From Dendrobium chrysotoxum (lineage: Eukaryota; Streptophyta; Magnoliopsida; Asparagales; Orchidaceae): DNA of 64,000 nt. The stretch covers positions 9,238,001 to 9,302,000 of the forward strand of contig CM034315.1 of the NCBI GenBank assembly GCA_019925795.1, in the 5' to 3' direction. Shown here one piece after another: positions 24,901 through 32,919 of this stretch. A program made the translations under genes and the position numbers. Numbering within the stretch: the first letter of the stretch is position 1; each line of letters opens with the position of its first letter. The notes under the pieces were generated by a model, which was not told where the DNA came from, ran no database searches, and saw only the letters and a program-made list of their open reading frames with translations.

Positions 24901-27900
24901 ATCCCTCTCTCCAGCCTGCTTTATGTTATGAGATAAACCGAAGAATAATTTTTCTTGAGGTATATTATTATTTTTTAACGAGATTTTCCCTGATGTTGGA
25001 TTGGTGTTTATTTGGATTTAAAGGTTGAGACTTCATTTGGGCGCAAGCTCTCATAGTTACTTGCCCAACTTACTCAACGGGAGAGCACTGATGATTAAGA
25101 ATGTTGTTTTGGCTCAATTTAAGGCTTGGATTTAATATTTTAATTTGAATTTATGTAATAAGGTTTGTTTGGAGGAATATAGATAAATCTAATTAGGATT
25201 TCATGGTTTTGTCATCTCAATATGCCAGTGGATCCATTCTGCCAACATCGAAGAGCTTTGACTTATGATGTCGAGGGATTTTAATTAGTAATCATGAGTT
25301 TATCCTCTTGGATTTCTTGAGCAAAAAGACATGCTTTTGGAATTCACATCGGCTTATTTACTAGTAAAGAGCTTTCAGTACAGGTTGTTATGGACTAGTT
25401 CAAAGGCATGAAATATGACCATTTAAAAGTTTTGAGGTACTAGACGTTGAACAACTTGAGCTCAGAGGCATGACATGGCTATCAATTATTCGTGAGTTGA
25501 AATTGACTTGAAGAAGGCATGTCTAATACACATGTGGGATTTGATTAGTGAGTTTGCTTTTGGTATGTAGGCTTATAAACATAACCTTGCTTGGGTTTAG
25601 TTTAGGTAGGGGTTTATATCCCTTGGAAGGCCCATTTAGATTTAATGGGTTTGTTGGTTTTTCGTCGACCTGGTAAAATGTGATGTGGTTTACATCTTTT
25701 GAAAGAGTTGTAAGCGGGACTTGCAATATCGAGGACGAATAGAGCCTATTAATGGGTTTTACTGCTTTGCCCTACAAGTAAGGTGGTTTGATTGGACAAA
25801 TTGATTAAGTGGGTAACTGGGTATGTTGACTTTTTGCCAATCCCATTAATTGATGTGAGTTTTATATGCATTGAAGGCCCAAGCAGAGCTTACAACCCTA
25901 GGGATGAGAAAAGCCTATTAAGAAGACTTGACTTAAATTATCATTCTAAATTTTGATAGTAGTGTTACAACTCTATTTGATAAAAAGACCTCATGGACCA
26001 GAACTTGTAACCTTAGATTTGAGGGCAGTCCGATGTAGGTCCGATTGTTTTGACATTAGAGTGATTTATAAGGATGAGTCTTCGTCTTATAGGCAAGGCA
26101 ATTTGTTTAACTAAGTTGGTTTGGTTGTGGACTTTGATAAATTGCATATTTTAGCATGCATATTGAAGTGATAACTTTCCAGTTACCTTGAATCAATGGA
26201 GAGATATTAAGATTGAATTCTAATCTATGGACTATCTTCTCGATCAACTGATTTGCCTTGAATGTATTTGAGTTTGGACTTTGAAAGAATTATAATAATT
26301 TTGTTCTTGAAATAGCACTTTGGTTACCCAAGATTTTATGTGACACTTGGTCAAGTTTGGGATTATTCAATAGCCTTAAGTGCATACATACATAAATATT
26401 CTTTTTAAACATAATATAGGCTACTCGGGTAGGCCTTTCTTCCTTACTAATATTAAATAAATTTTCTTTGTAGCGTTCTTTAATTTTTTTTAAACCATCA
26501 GGATCCTTGCTAATAAGATCTCTATTGTGTGGCACTGTATATAGCCATACTATAATTCAACTTAGTCAGTGGGGTCCCAATATTTAGTTTGACAAGTAGA
26601 ATGAATAAATGACTCATTTGGCTAGTTAGCCAGATGGATTAGAGGAATACTCATATATGTATGGATCATAAGAGTTGTGCTTGGTTCAATTTTATTAATT
26701 ACAAGAATTAATGCTTCAATCTTTTGCTCCTATTGCTGAGACTTATGTGCGAGGTACTTGACATGGCATTCCAACTATGGATGAAATTGTGGGCTCCATT
26801 GACAACAACAACAACATCAAGCCTTTATCCCACTATTTCAGCTCCACTGAACTCTTATTTATTTCTTCTGGGGTTTTATAAGCCAACCACTATTAAGTTT
26901 GGGATATATCTTTAATCTTTATGTTATGAATTTTACTTTTGAATCTCACAATTATACATTGTGAAAGCTAATGCTACATGATTTTAGTAGTCCCAAGTCA
27001 TTTTTTAATGTTTATTCGTATTTAAATTTGAGACCCTTTTTTATTTCACATATTTCTATGTTTCAAACGTCCAATTTTATCATATTTTTTGTATTATGAA
27101 TTTAAATAGTAAGCCATAGAATGTATCATAAGTGATGTGGCGAGCATTTTGAGTGAACATAGGGACAAATAGCTGAAAATGCTTCTTTTGAATGGTTTGT
27201 TACTATTGGCCATGCCAATTCATCTCATCTTACTTCTCTAGACAACTAAGCGCATATTTGAAGTGGGTTAAACTCTCATCACTGGCTTTTTTGTAATCTG
27301 GGTGGTGGATTTCAATTGCACAAGAAGCATCAAATGGTGAAGGGTAGTTGCTTGTTCAATCGATAAACTTATGAAATTACTATAGAGAGCTAGAGATATT
27401 CGGAAAAAAATGAAGATTGCAAAAGGAGAACATCTCACCATAGTTTTTGTCGGTTTTCTCATATTAAGATGGCTGCGAAGCATGCTTTAATAGATGACCC
27501 AATGAAGCTTGACACGCTTTATGCCTTAGGGAAGGCTATGCAACAATGGAGCTTTGCACGCCTTACGCCTTAGGATAGGCTATGATGGTTCACTCTGACA
27601 GATGCCATGGTGGGGTAAGGTATGATTTCCCTTATGGAGGTTCAAGAAAAAGAGAGACATAAAGCATTGTAAGGTTAAAATTGCTTTCATTGGTGTAGTT
27701 AGTATTATGCATTAGAAAATGGTTATGTTAGAGTTATAGCCAGTAACAAAGGTGAGAAATTGAAAGCTGTTGTTATCATTATTATTATTATTATTATTAT
27801 TCGGGGTGGAGTTAGGATTTGTGTAGAGAAACGACGGCGGAGAGAATTACATAGAAGAAAGTGATCAAACGAGAGGTGGTGTGAGCGAGGTGTGCGGGAA

Positions 27901-28953
27901 TCATGCAAGAAGAAGACTGAGGGCTCGTTTGTTTGTCTGTTTTTATTGCTTTTTTTGTCTGGCAACGGTAAAGCAGAAAAAATTTATTTATTTGATAAAA
28001 CTACTTTTCTCAACCACGTTCTGAATACCATTGTTTTTGTACTATTTTTAAAAACTTTTTGATATTAACTTCTTTGTTAGAAAACTTCGTTATCTTAAAC
28101 AACATTTTTAAAACTATTTTTTTTAAGAAAGACACAAAATAACCAAACGAAGCCTTAGTGGGCTAAGGGAAAGAGATGTTCGTGAGGGAATTGCTTGCAC
28201 TACAGATCTAGGGAGTTGGAGAGGCTTGCGTGAGAGTTATAGTGGGCCAAGCAGAGTGGAAGAGTACCACGTGAGACCCAGTTTTTTGAGGGAACCAAAG
28301 ATCATGTTTTTTAGATGTATATGAATCACTTGAAATATCATTCTGAAAAGTTACACTAATTGATCTGTCTCTTTTCTACTAAATTTGTATAGGTGGACAT
28401 TCCAGTCAAGTACCTTGGTTTCTTTCTTGAAGACGATGAGGAGCTTGAGCACATAAAGAAGGTGCCTTTAGAGAATAAATTTCTTCACTATTGTGCTTAG
28501 TTAGGATGATTTTCTTTTGTCGTATTTTTCTACATATTGATTCTCATGGTTTTGAATAGGAATATGGTGCAGGCCGGTTGTTGACCGGTGAGGTAAAGAA
28601 GCGTCTTATTGAAGTTCTTTCAGAGATAGTTGAGAGACATCAGAAGGCTCGTGCTTCAGTGACAGATGAGGTATTTCATCATCAACATTCTTCTACTATA
28701 TAATTATTTCTTTTTATATTTTATGTCATATATTTTTTAAAAAAATCTCATTTATGCGACCGAAATATGTGTTCTGCATCTTAGAATTATCTTTTTTGTT
28801 TTTATAAAGGTAATTGTTTAGTACTTCATATAGATGATTCCTCTAATGTTGTGGGCATGTTAACTGTATTTTGCAGTTAAAGAAATTTCTTTTTGTATGT
28901 AGATGGTGGATGCATTCATGGCTGTGAGGCCTCTTCCCCACATGTTCAGCTAA
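3949..28953 (+). CDS. tryptophanyl-tRNA synthetase, cytosolic type, exons 3' of the HIGH motif (partial gene)
   Basis: Class I aminoacyl-tRNA synthetase that charges tRNA-Trp with tryptophan using ATP in the cytosol. Ten exons join in frame: 3949-4124, 6159-6210, 15910-15975, 16245-16331, 22867-22959, 23541-23621, 24247-24318, 28393-28461, 28560-28670 and 28903-28953. They make 858 bp, 285 codons plus TAA, about the C-terminal 70 percent of the usual plant protein of roughly 400 residues. All visible junctions are GT-AG. Recognised blocks, in order, are QLTDDEK, NAKDIIACGFD, FIFSDFDYVGG, CLIPCAIDQDPYFRMTRD, KMSASDPNS (the KMSKS loop) and AFSGGQDSIE. The Gln of QLTDDEK and the Gln of CAIDQ match tryptophan-contacting residues known in the human enzyme. 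The Rossmann-fold HIGH motif and N-terminus must lie upstream of the window. No frameshift or stop interrupts the joined frame, so the gene looks functional despite introns up to 9.7 kb packed with transposons. Confidence 0.93.
4125..6158 (+). other. TrpRS intron with inserted repeat DNA
   Basis: A 2.0-kb GT-AG intron. Its middle (about 4275-6030) is a foreign insertion described separately, and the flanks are plain AT-rich intron. The acceptor is TTTTTGCAG at 6150-6158. Confidence 0.8.
4275..6030 (-). mobile_element. degenerate LTR-retroelement-like insertion
   Basis: Composition changes sharply inside the intron: G-rich purine runs on the + strand (5030-5310, 5500-5620) and C-rich leader-like sequence on the minus strand. 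Read on the minus strand, a TATA-like ATTTATAG near 5790 is followed by a GAGAG-rich leader and by short open frames (5698-5480 and 4909-4577) that I do not recognise. This layout resembles an LTR promoter followed by a retroelement leader. I could not find a second LTR or target duplication, so boundaries and class are uncertain. It could be another kind of repeat. Confidence 0.35.
6159..6210 (+). CDS. TrpRS exon b
   Basis: A 52-bp exon between TTTTGCAG and GTGATT. The first base completes the Gly codon and 17 codons follow: AFYQNMVRVAKCVTFNK, the family block before the connective segment. Confidence 0.92.
9960..10499 (+). mobile_element. LTR-like fragment ending in GGTCGGGTTGTGACA
   Basis: The right end, GGTCGGGTTGTGACA at 10485-10499, is a typical 3' end of a Ty3/gypsy LTR of Tekay/Del type. 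Upstream text is AT-rich and LTR-like. I could not place the left end or a target duplication, so the start is approximate. Confidence 0.35.
10512..10812. repeat. imperfect inverted repeat, arms about 95 bp
   Basis: The left arm (about 10512-10616) carries GGGAGTTGGGGCTC and GATGATTAGCATAATGGGGGC. The right arm (about 10718-10812) carries the inverse forms GCCCCCACTCTGCTAATCATC and GAGCCCCAACTCCC. Similarity is roughly 70 percent by eye. It follows the LTR-like end at 10499. Confidence 0.55.
12160..12480 (+). pseudogene. Ty3/gypsy aspartic protease remnant
   Basis: Translation in one frame gives LFDYGATHSLIS, matching the retropepsin active site (usual form LFDSGATHS, here with Ser changed to Tyr). 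About 70 codons later come DVMLGID and LSAYHA, the second protease block (usually LGMDWLS). An in-frame stop follows the first block and a second stands where Trp is expected, so it is dead. In the family this enzyme cleaves the Gag-Pol polyprotein. A GGGGTGTGACA end at 12644-12654 may mark an adjacent LTR boundary. The bases around this span (about 11700-12160) carry no other motif I can name. Confidence 0.65.
12928..12959. repeat. (CT)n microsatellite
   Basis: An almost pure CT run of about 32 bases inside the large intron, just left of the gag-only retroelement. Confidence 0.95.
13010..13395 (-). repeat. 3' LTR of the gag-only element
   Basis: A 386-bp LTR. It shares its first 120 bases (TGATAGGAAGTGCTTGTAAA...) and its AATCAGCCCC-rich end with the other LTR, but lacks several internal blocks found there. 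Confidence 0.85.
13397..14842 (-). pseudogene. degenerate Ty3/gypsy gag
   Basis: Begins with MARRKVEVLEGEIG at 14842, a typical gag start, and meets a stop at once. Further fragments in open frames at 14564-14337, 14336-14001 and 13741-13346 include KMPIFEGDN, GWIYTVERYF and LTEEERLTAA, the conserved gag capsid core. The recognisable core ends in WYQWRDTRR. Gag forms the particle that packages element RNA. Stops and frame changes make this copy non-functional. Confidence 0.75.
14989..15001 (-). other. primer-binding site of the gag-only element
   Basis: On the minus strand TTGGCATCAGAG lies two bases inside the 5' LTR. It matches the plant initiator-Met PBS (TGGTATCAGAGC) with one internal change and a diverged end. 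Confidence 0.65.
15004..15628 (-). repeat. 5' LTR of the gag-only element, internally expanded
   Basis: A 625-bp LTR, 239 bp longer than its partner. The extra length includes a block near 15187-15262 and three or four tandem units of about 90 bp built on CAATTAGGAAATATTT and CCTCCAAATCAGCCCC (15300-15575). Expansion within one LTR, or contraction in the other, occurred after insertion. Confidence 0.8.
15910..15975 (+). CDS. TrpRS exon c
   Basis: A 66-bp, 22-codon exon between ATACAG and GTTTTA encoding VVGIFGFTHEDHIG and KISFPPVQ. The final Gln corresponds to a tryptophan-site Gln in the human enzyme. It is phase 0 at both ends. Confidence 0.92.
16245..16331 (+). CDS. TrpRS exon d
   Basis: An 87-bp, 29-codon exon between AATGCAG and GTAATG encoding AVPSFPSSFPHLF then NLRCLIPCAIDQ, the conserved strand and loop with the substrate-contacting Gln at its end. 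It is phase 0 at both ends. Confidence 0.92.
16839..17402 (+). other. GC-rich open frame inside the intron, probably not a gene
   Basis: An unusual purine-rich, GC-rich island. One strand has an open frame of 187 codons and the other a frame of 167 codons overlapping it, both low in complexity (Gly/Glu or Ser/Pro rich). An internal 83-bp tandem duplication (copies from 17041 and 17124) explains much of it. I recognise no domain. A repeat-derived or transposon leader sequence is more likely than a protein. Confidence 0.3.
17935..18850. repeat. imperfect tandem duplication, period about 464 bp
   Basis: Copy 1 (about 17935-18398) and copy 2 (about 18399-18850) share, in the same order, GATGCCTTACTAG-like starts, a T-rich tract, TTTGTAAATATG, TTGGGAACTATG-like text, ATTCAAATTTTAAGTGGGGC and ATGAGATTGGTGGAAT. 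The copies are clearly diverged, so this is an old segmental duplication within the intron. Confidence 0.75.
19140..21260 (-). mobile_element. solo LTR of a Ty3/gypsy (Tekay/Del-like) element
   Basis: A 2.1-kb sequence bounded by inverted ends (TATAACACCC on the left, GGGTATTACA on the right, i.e. TGTAAYACCC inverted) and flanked on both sides by GCTTT, a perfect 5-bp target duplication (19135-19139 and 21261-21265). The minus strand reads CTTTATAGCTCACC then GGGGTCTCGTGGGGTGTTA at its end, typical of this LTR type, so the element faced left. No internal region remains. Loss by recombination between two LTRs is the usual origin. Open frames within it (such as 20630-21013) are chance. Confidence 0.8.
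19735..19912. repeat. short tandem repeat inside the solo LTR
   Basis: Three or so units of about 55-60 bp with GGGGTCCCTTTTGCCCCACCTGCTATGTAGGTATCATATC-like text, broken up by point changes. The motif GCTATGTAGGTATCATATC recurs near 19831, 19855 and 19899. Confidence 0.7.
21516..21595. repeat. perfect long hairpin flanked by poly-T and poly-A
   Basis: The 23-base arms 21531-21553 and 21560-21582 are exact inverse complements around a six-base loop (21554-21559). Outside them lie T15 and A13, so the stem can extend to about 36 base pairs. It lies in a TrpRS intron, just right of the solo LTR. I do not know its origin. Confidence 0.95.
21991..22130. repeat. 70-bp tandem duplication
   Basis: Copies 21991-22060 and 22061-22130 both read TTAGTTACTTCAAATCT, then AACCATTCAAATATA, then GTGGTCAAGATACATCTTA, with only a few differences. 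Confidence 0.9.
22867..22959 (+). CDS. TrpRS exon e
   Basis: A 93-bp, 31-codon exon between TTTCTAG and GTAATG encoding DPYFRMTRDVAPRIGY then KPALIESSFFPALQ, the strongly conserved core before the KMSKS loop. It is phase 0 at both ends. Confidence 0.93.
23541..23621 (+). CDS. TrpRS exon f with the KMSKS-type loop
   Basis: An 81-bp, 27-codon exon between ACTTGCAG and GTTTTT. It encodes GETGKMSASDPNSAIYVTD. KMSAS is the eukaryotic TrpRS form of the KMSKS loop that stabilises the adenylate transition state. It is phase 0 at both ends. The 581-bp intron before it (22960-23540) shows nothing notable. Confidence 0.93.
24247..24318 (+). CDS. TrpRS exon g
   Basis: A 72-bp, 24-codon exon between TGTATAG and GTCTGT encoding VNRYAFSGGQDSIENHRKYG and then ANLE. 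The AFSGGQDS block is diagnostic of eukaryotic TrpRS. The preceding intron (23622-24246) holds nothing I recognise. Confidence 0.92.
26803..26840 (-). mobile_element. 38-bp RTE LINE 3'-end insertion
   Basis: On the + strand it reads (CAA)4, then CATCAAGCCTTTATCCCACTA, the inverse complement of the last bases of the LINE at 1-2074. It is flanked by GCTCCATTGA (26793-26802) and GCTCCACTGA (26841-26850), a 10-bp target duplication with one change, so this is a complete but extremely 5'-truncated insertion event. Confidence 0.85.
27774..27801. repeat. (ATT)n microsatellite
   Basis: About nine ATT units in the TrpRS intron. Confidence 0.9.
27921..28154. mobile_element. Tourist-like MITE, long variant
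   Basis: Ends GGGCTCGTTTG and CAAACGAAGCC are inverted repeats flanked by TGA and TTA, close to the three-base TWA target used by PIF/Harbinger MITEs. The interior is AT-rich and non-coding. At 234 bp it is longer than the ~130-bp relatives at 32264, 32653 and 54922, and may be a separate subfamily. Confidence 0.55.
28393..28461 (+). CDS. TrpRS exon h
   Basis: A 69-bp, 23-codon exon between TTGTATAG and GTGCCT encoding VDIPVKYLGFFLEDDEE then LEHIKK, the start of the C-terminal tRNA-binding helical domain. It is phase 0 at both ends. Confidence 0.92.
28560..28670 (+). CDS. TrpRS exon i
   Basis: A 111-bp, 37-codon exon between TGAATAG and GTATTT encoding EYGAGRLLTGEVKKRLIEV, then SEIVERHQKARASVTDE, the conserved C-terminal helices. 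The short intron before it is only 98 bp (28462-28559). Confidence 0.93.
28903..28953 (+). CDS. TrpRS last exon and stop
   Basis: A 51-bp exon after TATGTAG encoding MVDAFMAVRPLPHMFS and TAA. The RPLPxMF ending is the usual plant TrpRS C-terminus. The 3' UTR must follow, but I see no canonical AATAAA close by. Confidence 0.92.
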   Translation: MVDAFMAVRPLPHMFS

Positions 28954-30720
28954 GAAGGTTCCACTTTAAATTCTCCCTTACTCAATTTGCAGTGTGGACT
29001 AAGGGAGCAGATGTTCAATAATTTTGAAGGCCTTTTTGTTTGAATTTTATGTATCACAGTTAATTTCCAGTGGAAATATTCAATTTGATTTTTTTTTGTA
29101 AGGGTTTACTAATAACAAAGAGTAATTTATACTGTTTTTTCTGTTCTTCTGGAAACCCAGTTGAACAATTTGAGGTCATTTACTTAATGGGTTACTCATT
29201 GGTGAGAATTTTCTGATTTCGATGCGATTCAAGTTTCGTTTGGGATAACTTTTGGCCATTGTATTTTTCTTGCTTTCAAGAAATTTTGTACGGTTGATGA
29301 TATAGTAAGAAAATAGTCCGAAATGAAGCCTTAGTCCCCGCTCGAAATAGCTCGAAATCATGCTATCAAGTTCAAAATTGATCGGTGGTTCAGACAGATT
29401 TTATTCGAGTTGGCTAAGAAGTTGATTTGAAATATTTTCTTATCTTGTTGATGTGACTGTTTTCCTATGGCTGATTGAAAATTCTAGTACCTAATCAAAG
29501 CTCTGTTTGGGATAGCTTTCTACTGCCTTGCTTTTCAAATCTTAATTACAATTTTTATTTAGGTGCTGTTTTTTGATTGCTTTTAATAATTTTTGTGCTG
29601 AGAAGCTATTTTATATAATAGCTTTTAAAAAAAATTATTTTCTTTATAACAATTTTATAATTATCTTTGTAAAAAGTTGCAACCGTTCCAACAGGATTGG
29701 ATCCTAAGTTTGTTATTTCCTTCATATGAATAATTAATGTGATATTTATGTAACTTCTACATTAAGCTGTAAATATAATTGCTACTTAACTTGATACCAA
29801 GGGATTTATTTGTTACGTTCATTGGTAAAAATGGAGGCTCTTATAATTATCCAGCTCTTCTTGATTTGGCTATGGGTGGTATATCTTTTTTTGCAGGGTA
29901 AAAGAGGGCTTTAGAGGAATATATTGTGTTCGAAATGGTTTTAATTTGATTTTTTTAAGGAGGTATGAAGTAAAATAAATGTAAAATATTTTTCTAAAGA
30001 ATTTAAAATATCTTTTATTTAGGGTGACAAGTTGGGTTTGCTCATCAAATTTGGGTGAAGTTAACTTGAATATTGTTGATCCAAACTTAGACATTTTTAT
30101 TATATTCATAATGTTTGAGTTGAATCAAATTTAATTTGAATTCAATTTTGATCTGTTTGACCCTTTTATTATATGAATGATGCAATTTTTTTTAAGATCA
30201 AAACAACTTGTTTAACTTGATCGGGCATGAATCTTAATGCAAAAATGAATCATAAATTTTTAAAATTAAATTTGGGACCATTTGAACTCTAATTTCAACA
30301 TACTTATAATCAAACTGAATGTCTTAAAGAGACGAAATCAATGACATCAAAATTGATCCAATCTGAGCTCAAATGAGTCCAAATCGAAGGTCTGAAGCAC
30401 ATTTGGAAGGTTCAAATCATAAATTGGATGAACAAATGATTTACAAATGTGATGTGCTTATAGTCGAATCGAGCGAATCGATGAGACGTCCAACGAGCTC
30501 AAGATTGTCTAATTCTGACATCATTAAGGCACTCCAATGCTCGATAAATGATCCATGATGGGGAGAGGTTATATCGGCCATTCATTGAAACACTTCCAAC
30601 ATTCTCTTGATCTTCTCCCTATTTACTAGTCATGCCACTCTTAAAAAATTATAAATAGACCCCTCGTTCTTCACAAATAGGAAGAGGAAGAGAGGAAAAA
30701 CAAATGATCTTCGTGCTTTC
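28954..30720. other. 3' flank of TrpRS, intergenic
   Basis: Contains the TrpRS 3' UTR, a MITE (29232-29330) and a decayed half-MITE near 29500-29620 (CTCTGTTTGGGATAGC). The rest is AT-rich, with no coding signal I can support. Confidence 0.6.
29232..29330. mobile_element. Tourist-like MITE
   Basis: Left end AGTTTCGTTTGGGATAAC, right end CCGAAATGAAGCC followed by TTA. Ends are inverse complements of the family consensus GGCTTCATTTGGGACAGC. The left target triplet is TCA, so one side has changed. Confidence 0.6.
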
Positions 30721-30734
30721 TCAAGCTTGCATCG

Positions 30735-30990
30735 CCCGACCGCCTATCGCAGCCGGACTTCCACCTGACCACCAACCACCGCCCAACTACGGTCCTTCTG
30801 ACCACCGTCGCCCGACTACGGTCCTTTCGACAACCGTTGCCTGCCGACTACGGTCCCTCTGGCCATAGTCGCTCACCAACTACAGTCCTTCCAACTGTTG
30901 TTGCCCACCAACTACGGTCCTTCCAACCACCATCGCCCAACTATGATCATTTCGACTACAGTCGCCTGACTATGGTCCTTCCAATCACTA
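30735..30990. repeat. GC-rich minisatellite, about 30-bp unit
   Basis: Eight or so degenerate units of GCCCGACTACGGTCCTTC plus ACCACCGTC-like text, abutting an LTR-like end at 30995. Open frames across it are by-products of the repeat. Confidence 0.8.
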
Positions 30991-30994
30991 TCGT

Positions 30995-31660
30995 TGTGAT
31001 GCCCCATAATCTAATTTGGAAGAATTATTCATTTATATTTTAATAAACAACCATCAGAGCTATCTAATATAATCTAACAGTAATAAAAAGCAAAACAGAT
31101 TCTATAATTTAAAATATCAATGTACACATCTATATTCAATTCTCAAAAATTATATGCACTACTCAGGATATACACAATCTTATTATAATTACTTTGTCGT
31201 GAGTATAAAAGAATAACTAAAAGAAATATAACCTGAAGAATCCTGACCAACCTCATACTCCTATTTTCCTACCTTGACATGAAATCATTTAACCACATAT
31301 AATGAGCTTAAAAAGCCCAGCAGGTCACCAAAACTTATAACTGAATTCAAAGCATGATAAATAAGCAATATGCATATTAATAATCAAATCATGATAGTTA
31401 TATTCATATGATCATTGAAATAGTACAAAAATAATAGAATTCACATACAATAGTAGGAAAATCTGTAAAAAATAAAATACTACGGTACAGAAGCCAGTAA
31501 AATAGTAAACCAATACGAGTGTCAAATATATAAAGTAATCATCATATCCGTAATACTAATCAGTACAGAAATCAGATAAAGCATCAAATCAAAACATCCA
31601 ATATGAGCAAAGTGATTACTTTTTTAGCCATCTTATAGGCTTTCATATCAAGAAAATGTG
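30995..31660 (-). mobile_element. LTR-like fragment, Ty3/gypsy type, right end not found
   Basis: Starts TGTGATGCCCCATAATCTAA, the inverse of a GGGGCATCACA LTR end. Minus-strand text includes CTTTTTAAGCTCATTATATG and the GTGACCTGCTGGGC stretch typical of such LTRs. A matching end TGGGGCACGGCATTACA occurs at 60352-60368. The right boundary given is a guess. Confidence 0.35.
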
Positions 31661-32263
31661 TTACGGTGTTGCCTCTTATTATTTCTTTAACTTTTGCCCA
31701 TAATTTTTTTATTTAATTTTCTATCAACCCTTAGTAAATTTCTTTATTTCATTTATATCTTTTCATATTTGCAATGATCAATTAAATTGCAATTTTTAAA
31801 TTCTACTTTTAACTTATTTATTTCATATTTAATTTCATTTGAGTATTATAGTTTCTTTTATATAGTTATGTAATTAAATTCATTTCCATTTCATTTTTTT
31901 AAGCTTTACTTGTTCCATTTTCTTCAAAGGCAACAAAGGACCTCACGATGAAATTAAGAAAATGTATAAGTTTATTGAAGACTGCAAGCTCAATGACAAC
32001 ATCTTGTTGATTCTTGCCTAAATGAATTGAGTTAGAAATGTTGAGCTATATTGATCCATTGCTGACAAGATGTTTGTATTTGATCAGATATTGACATATC
32101 TAATTTGCATGAAAAAAAAAATTAATATGTTAGTTTGATTTTATATTTTTTAAATTCATAATAACAATTGCATGAAAAATTTAGGCTTATTGTTTATCTA
32201 CTAGACTAATTTATAATAGAATGAAACATAATATTCTTGACTTTATTTCTTTGATTGAATTTA

Positions 32264-32393
32264 GGTTTTGTTTGAGACAGTTTTTTTATTGCTTTCTAAA
32301 GTAGCTTTCTAGTTAAAAATTTTCACGTTCAAAAATTTTTTATACTAAAAAGCAGCTTTATAAAGCAATAAGAAAATTGTCCCAAGCGAAATC
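32264..32393. mobile_element. Tourist-like MITE with TTA target duplication
   Basis: 130 bp. Ends GGTTTTGTTTGAGACAG and TTGTCCCAAGCGAAATC are inverted repeats flanked on both sides by TTA. The interior arms (ATTGCTTTCTAAAGTAGCTTT and the inverse) continue the palindrome. Non-coding, presumably mobilised by a PIF/Harbinger transposase elsewhere. Confidence 0.8.
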
Positions 32394-32652
32394 TTAGAAA
32401 GGTAAAAAGTGCAAACGGGGCATAAAATGAACTAGCAAAAGAGCACTTGATGAAGCATCGACGGATTAAAAAAAGTTTTTTTGGTCAATCTTATCTGTTT
32501 CAAGAAATAAAACATGTTTTTTGGTCCAATTGATGGCTTAATTGGATAATGTGCCCATATAATATAGTTTTCTTGCTTTATTTATTTGCAACATTTCTTC
32601 TTTCTTATGTTTTATTAGTGAAAATGCATGTGCAATGAGATCATCTAATTTA

Positions 32653-32782
32653 GGCTTCATTTGGGACGACTTTTTTGCCGTTTTTTAAAGCTGTTTTTTA
32701 GTACAAATAAATTTCGAACTAGAAATTTTTGTACTAAAAAGTTACTTTAGAAAGCAATAAAAAAATTATCTCAAACGAAACC
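32653..32782. mobile_element. Tourist-like MITE
   Basis: 130 bp, starting GGCTTCATTTGGGACGAC and ending ATCTCAAACGAAACC, flanked by TTA and TTC. Same family and length as the copy 260 bp to its left, opposite end variants included. Confidence 0.75.
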
Positions 32783-32919
32783 TTCAAGTTCATGTATGCT
32801 TTCTGCAAAATTTAGCGGTTAATAATTTGCATATCATATTTTCAACCATACAATATTAAATAATATTCAATGTTGATATTGTTTTGAATCTAACATATTT
32901 AATGCACATATGAATGTTA

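Larger units (their letters stand above)
24319..28392 (+). other. 4.1-kb TrpRS intron
   Basis: Mostly featureless AT-rich intron. It holds a tiny LINE 3'-end insertion (26803-26840), an (ATT)n run (27774-27801) and a Tourist-like MITE (27921-28154). Open frames of 60-80 codons here are chance. The acceptor is TTGTATAG at 28385-28392. Confidence 0.75.
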
